Notes under the pieces: generated by a model
The model's database searches: none
What the model saw: only the letters and a program-made list of their open reading frames with translations
What the model was told of the DNA's origin: nothing
Part shown: positions 60,390 to 64,000 of the stretch, piece by piece
Layout: the number at the start of each line of letters is the position of its first letter
How positions within the stretch are numbered: position 1 is the first letter of the stretch
Program-made: the position numbers and the translations under genes
Assembly: GCA_036429605.1 (NCBI GenBank)
Contig: JAVFKD010000004.1
Location: forward strand, 496,001-560,000
Origin: Cladobotryum mycophilum
Lineage: Eukaryota; Ascomycota; Sordariomycetes; Hypocreales; Hypocreaceae
Reading direction: 5' to 3'
DNA length: 64,000 bases

Positions 60390-62027
60390 TTTTACCGTCG
60401 TAACCGCACAATCAATGAATAAAAAAGAACTTGTCTTGACAACAGGGGAAAGGGAAGATGTTGTTATGCCTGGAAGTGTTTATGTGATGCTGCTGGACCA
60501 GCCTGCAGATGTGAAGGTTTGTTTGTGATACCTTGATTCTAAGAATGAATGAATGATGGTTGGTAGAATGATACACAAGACGGAGGAAAGGAATGAAATG
60601 AAGGATGGTAGTTGAAAAATCACACAATAAGAAACAATAACACAGTCAAGGAGAGTTGTACATGAAGTAGAGAGAATGAGTGTATTCAGAGAATCAAGAG
60701 GCAAAGACGGGAACGAGTTAAACGCGGGATACACGCCTTCAATACTCGAGACAATATGCACCTCGCAAGCAGGCAACCCCGTCAACCATTAACCTCTAGA
60801 TGAATAGAGAAAAAGATAGGCTGCATATCAATCCTGCCCCCCTCTTTCTCCTCATCCCCCCGCTGTCATGGTAAAACATCTCGCATCTCAGCCTTTACTA
60901 TGGCGCCCCGGCTACTGGCCATCCCGCCCCTGTCAAGACGCAACTCCAAGCCCCCTCCTCCTCTCTAAAAAGCACGTCTAAGCAAACCATTTGCTGGCGG
61001 CTCATCCCTTGCAGGACGGGATATGACGCAAACAAAAAAAGAACAAAAAGCTACTGATACTTTACAGGGATGGGTGGGCTGTTTGTTTCTTGTTTATTCA
61101 ACAACGTTCATCTGTAACTGGAGGATGAGAGGTGATTTTGGGAGGTGGGTGAACCATCCCCCCCTGCCTTGTTTCATCGCACGGCGCTTTGGAACCAATA
61201 GTGGCGGTCGGACTATGCGATTGGGGGGTACTGTACAAAGGGTTCTTAACGTGTCTGAGAATCCGTTGGTTCGAAGCCATTGCCCTTGGGGAGCTGAATC
61301 ATTTTGACACGTCTTGGCTGACCCCAGAAAAAAGAAGAACAGTAAAAGTAAAAATAAATATAAAAATATAAAAAAGAAAAACTTGGAAAGGGAATCCTTT
61401 GTTTTGTGTTAAACAAATGTCTTGGGTATTCTTGGATGGATGGATGAAGGATTTGGATCGAGTCTCGGGTTTTCTCAAACAAGACATCGCGAATAAGACC
61501 TCAAACAAAACGAAAACATGGGAGGGAGAAGACGATGATGGCCAATCAATCAGTTTGCTCAATATTTGATTTATTAGATCTGTCCTTCTTCTCTCTATTG
61601 GTATATGGAAGGGCAAGTTTTTCTTCTTCTTTGCATCTCTCTCCTTTAAAAGTACAAGTATTCGTAAATCGCATTGTTGACGGCACACAGTTGCCGCTTA
61701 ACCGCCCTTCTCCACCATCACTGCATATGTCCAAACCAGCCAGTGTCTGACTTCATCCCACAAGACAAAATAGCCCGTCGAGGATGCGCAGTTTCAGATT
61801 GCTGTTGACTTGTATAGGCCCCGTGGCTTGTCTCCTAATTCGCCCCTCCCCGTACCCACCAGGCGCCGTGAAAAACCTGTTTGAGATAGAATGAGGTTGG
61901 TCATCTCCTTGGACAAGCTGCAGTCATGGTTCTTAACTGGTTGAGCCTATCCAGTTGGACTTGTTTCATTTAACCGCACTACTACCCCTCTCTTTTTCTA
62001 AGACTCGCTTGCTAGTCGATCCGTTCT
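60390..62027. other. Intergenic, no gene seen
   Basis: 1.6 kb between the two-helix protein start and the WD40 protein end. Purine- and pyrimidine-rich tracts only. Confidence 0.55.
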
Positions 62028-63192
62028 TCACTTGAGTTCGCCGAGCAGCATTGTGCGGTCAGAAGATGCCGACAAAACTACACATGGTTAGCGAAATTCA
62101 GGCATCACTTGAAAGAGCATGACTTACGGATGGGCTCTTTGCTGGGTGCAAACTCAGCACAGTTGACGGTTCCCTTGTGCCCCGGCAGCTTGTACATCAG
62201 TTTTCCAGTCTCATTGGACCAGATGACCACCGTGCCGTCGCCCGAGGCAGCAGCAATTTTCTTTCCATCAACATCCCAACTTGCACGTAGCAGGTTTTGT
62301 TCCAGACCCGTCGTTGCACCATCGAAAGTGCGAATATGTCTCTCCGTCGGAGCAAAAGGACGAACATCCCATGTCCTCACCGTCGTATCCATGGAATGTG
62401 AAAGAAGTGATTGTGCATCCGGGGATACCCTCAGCGAGGTTATAGTGTCAGAGTGCCCCAGCAAGGAATACATGACTCCCTTTTTCCTGATATCCCACAC
62501 TCGAATGTCGTTGTCTATGCCTCCGGTGTATATCTCATTCCCCGCATAAGACATGGCTATAGCAGTTATCGGGAAATCGGTCTGGATATAATCGGCGGCA
62601 TTCTTGGTTCGCGGATCCCAAATTCCAATCGTCGAGTCGTCACTTGCACTGAGCAATATCTCCTCGCCTCGCTTGGTGGTGTCCAGAGCGTTGATGACTT
62701 CCTCGTGCCCAACATATCGCCGTATACGTGTTCCGGAGGTGAGATCCCAGCTCGCAAGATGCATATCCGCAGAGGCGCTGTATAGAATCTCAGAGTCTCG
62801 TGACCATTGTAAATCGAGGATCGCGCCCTTGTGGCCATTCAAGATGCCGTAATTCTCGCAGTCGCCGTATGTTCTCCAAAGCACTGATCGAGGTTAGCAC
62901 ATGTCGTCTCTTCGTCTGATTCTGATTCCATACTGATAGTCCTGTCCATCGACCCAGAAGCTATTAGGTTGCCCGTAGGGTCAAACTTGGCCGCAAAGAT
63001 CTCGCCAGAGTGTCCCGTCAACTCCATCACAGGAGCCTGCAGCGCACTCGTTCGCGGAGCAGACTGAATCAAGGCATTGCTGGACGCATTTAGGCGAGCC
63101 AGCGCACCCGCTGAGGCGTTCACGTTTTGCCTCTTCACGAGGAGCATCGTCGAGGGCGGATCATCGCTCGCAGGGCGCTTTTCGGCCGACAT
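62028..63192 (-). CDS. cwf17: U5 snRNP WD40 protein (SNRNP40/Cwf17 type)
   Basis: Model: complement(join(62028..62077,62128..62883,62934..63192)), 354 aa. Introns GTATGG...GATCAG (branch CTAAC) and GTAAGT...GTGTAG restore SMDRTI-MLWRTYGDC and SKEPI-LLSASSDRTMLLGEL. About seven WD repeats are visible, starting ELTGHSGEIFAAKFDPTG, LNGHKGAILDLQWSRD, YVGHEEVINALD, PITAIAMSY, LLGHSDTITSLRVSPD, LEQNLLRASWDVDG and LPGHKGTVNCAEFAPS. The spacing and sequence match the spliceosomal U5-40K protein, a structural member of U5 snRNP contacting Prp8 and Snu114 in the nucleus. The N-terminal 50 residues are a flexible leader with LVKRQN, as in the family. It is divergent from BET3, 418 bp away. Confidence 0.93.
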
Positions 63193-63610
63193 TGTGGTAC
63201 TATGTAGATTAATATGTCTGAAGGAACGCGACTTGTGCAAAATAAATCAGTGGAAAGGACGGAGTGGTCGCAAGTATGGAGTTTGTATGGAAATGTATAG
63301 CAAGATTGTATTGCTGCGAAAGCTGCAGTGGACTTTGATGTACAATCGCGACCGAGCTCTCTCATTGGTTATCGGGCCGTTGATTGTTCCTGCAGCGACA
63401 AGGAAAAACGATACTGGTTTTCCCAGCAAAGTACCAAGGTACCGCACTATTGGGAGCTACACCCAGAGTGACAACATCGCCAACCTCAGTTGCTTTACTC
63501 CACGGCACCTGGGGAAAATATTCTGCAGAATCCTACGCCTCCCATTTCAACACCCGTTTGCTGCCGCTCAGCTCGAATACCCCTACATCTTTCTGCTAAA
63601 CAGCTTTGCC
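63193..63610. promoter_or_regulatory. Divergent cwf17-bet3 promoter region
   Basis: 418 bp between two start codons facing away from each other, so it must hold both promoters. No TATA box or named site stands out. Confidence 0.5.
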
Positions 63611-64000
63611 ATGGCTGCTAGCAAAGCGTCCCGCATTGGGGAGGAGTATGTTTCTAGCTCCAGACATGTCTACATTCGCTGTGTTTCGTTCGCATCATTC
63701 TAACAATATAATAGAATATGGAAGTAAGCAGAGTAATCTCTTCATGGTCACATATAGAATCTCACATATCGATCAGAACCCGAATCGACAAGGTCAATGC
63801 TGAACTCGTGACATTGACGTACGGTACGGTCGTTGCGCAGTTGTGCAAAGACTTTGAGGACGACTATGCCGAAGTGAACAAGCAGCTGGACAAGATGGGT
63901 TATAATATCGGACTACGACTCATCGAAGATTACCTTGCCAAGTCAAACACAATGAAGCGCTGCTCCAACTTCCGGGAAACGGCCGACATGATAGCAAGAG
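63611..64000 (+). CDS. bet3: TRAPP complex subunit BET3 (partial, runs off the window)
   Basis: Exons 63611..63645, 63715..63723 (only 9 bp) and 63777 onward. Splicing gives MAASKASRIGEE-IWK-TRIDKVNAELVTLTYGTVVAQLCKDF. Intron 1 has a CTAAC branch before ATAATAG; intron 2 runs GTAAGC...GATCAG. The reading continues with VNKQLDKMGYNIGLRLIEDYLAKS and RCSNFRETADMIAR, highly characteristic of Bet3. Bet3 is a core subunit of the TRAPP tethering complexes, which act as exchange factor for Ypt1/Rab1 in ER-to-Golgi transport and autophagy. About 90 of roughly 190 residues lie in the window. Confidence 0.93.

Noticed and set aside
1..64000. CRISPR arrays, prokaryotic operons or ribosome binding sites
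   Set aside because: The window is eukaryotic; tandem repeats present are microsatellites without spacer structure.

Overview
The window is nuclear DNA of a filamentous ascomycete (Pezizomycotina), most likely Sordariomycetes and probably Hypocreales. The genes have short introns (about 50-100 bp) with GTAAGT-type donors and CTAAC/CTGAC branch sites. The proteins are typical of filamentous fungi, and long intergenic tracts are full of microsatellites. The genus cannot be set from sequence alone.

Layout, left to right. (1) 0.3-2.4 kb: patatin-like protein with Gly in place of the nucleophilic Ser (minus strand), followed by 7.7 kb without a supportable gene. (2) 10.0-12.9 kb: caspase-fold N-terminus joined to C2H2 zinc fingers (plus), broken by apparent indels in poly-C. 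(3) 13.9-16.7 kb: secreted GH31 alpha-glucosidase (minus). (4) 21.1-22.5 kb: glutamine-rich coiled-coil protein (plus), also with a poly-C frameshift. (5) 23.6-33.4 kb: a block of dead genes: a membrane-anchored protein with two in-frame TAG codons, an ABCC-type ABC transporter missing its TMD1/NBD1 core, and an MFS transporter split by a hAT transposon. The hAT has 21-bp terminal inverted repeats and a perfect 8-bp target duplication. (6) 33.7-38.7 kb: divergent pair UBR7/mlo2-like and MCM2 sharing a 505-bp promoter with two ACGCGT boxes. (7) 38.7-44.3 kb: microsatellite-rich gap, then a hexose transporter (44.3-46.1 kb). (8) 46.1-48.7 kb: AT-rich block with a three-exon candidate secreted protein that no single ORF reveals. 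(9) 48.7-51.8 kb: calpain-like protease. (10) 54.9-55.8 kb: seven-knuckle CCHC protein (GIS2/CNBP type). (11) 59.1-60.4 kb: two-helix membrane protein of unknown function. (12) 62.0-64.0 kb: divergent pair U5 snRNP WD40 protein and BET3 (cut by the window end).

Housekeeping functions dominate: replication licensing, splicing, ER-Golgi transport, ubiquitin ligation and translation. Two carbohydrate-use genes (alpha-glucosidase, hexose transporter) and the dead accessory block at 23-33 kb lie among them. In four separate genes the reading frame breaks exactly at a five-base C run where six would restore it. This looks like a systematic assembly indel, so those frameshifts should not be read as biology without reads. 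I found no clear new multi-gene system. The best leads are the caspase-like/zinc-finger fusion, the serine-less patatin, the orphan secreted gene, the complete hAT insertion and the recurrent 9-mer TACTCCGTA in intergenic DNA.
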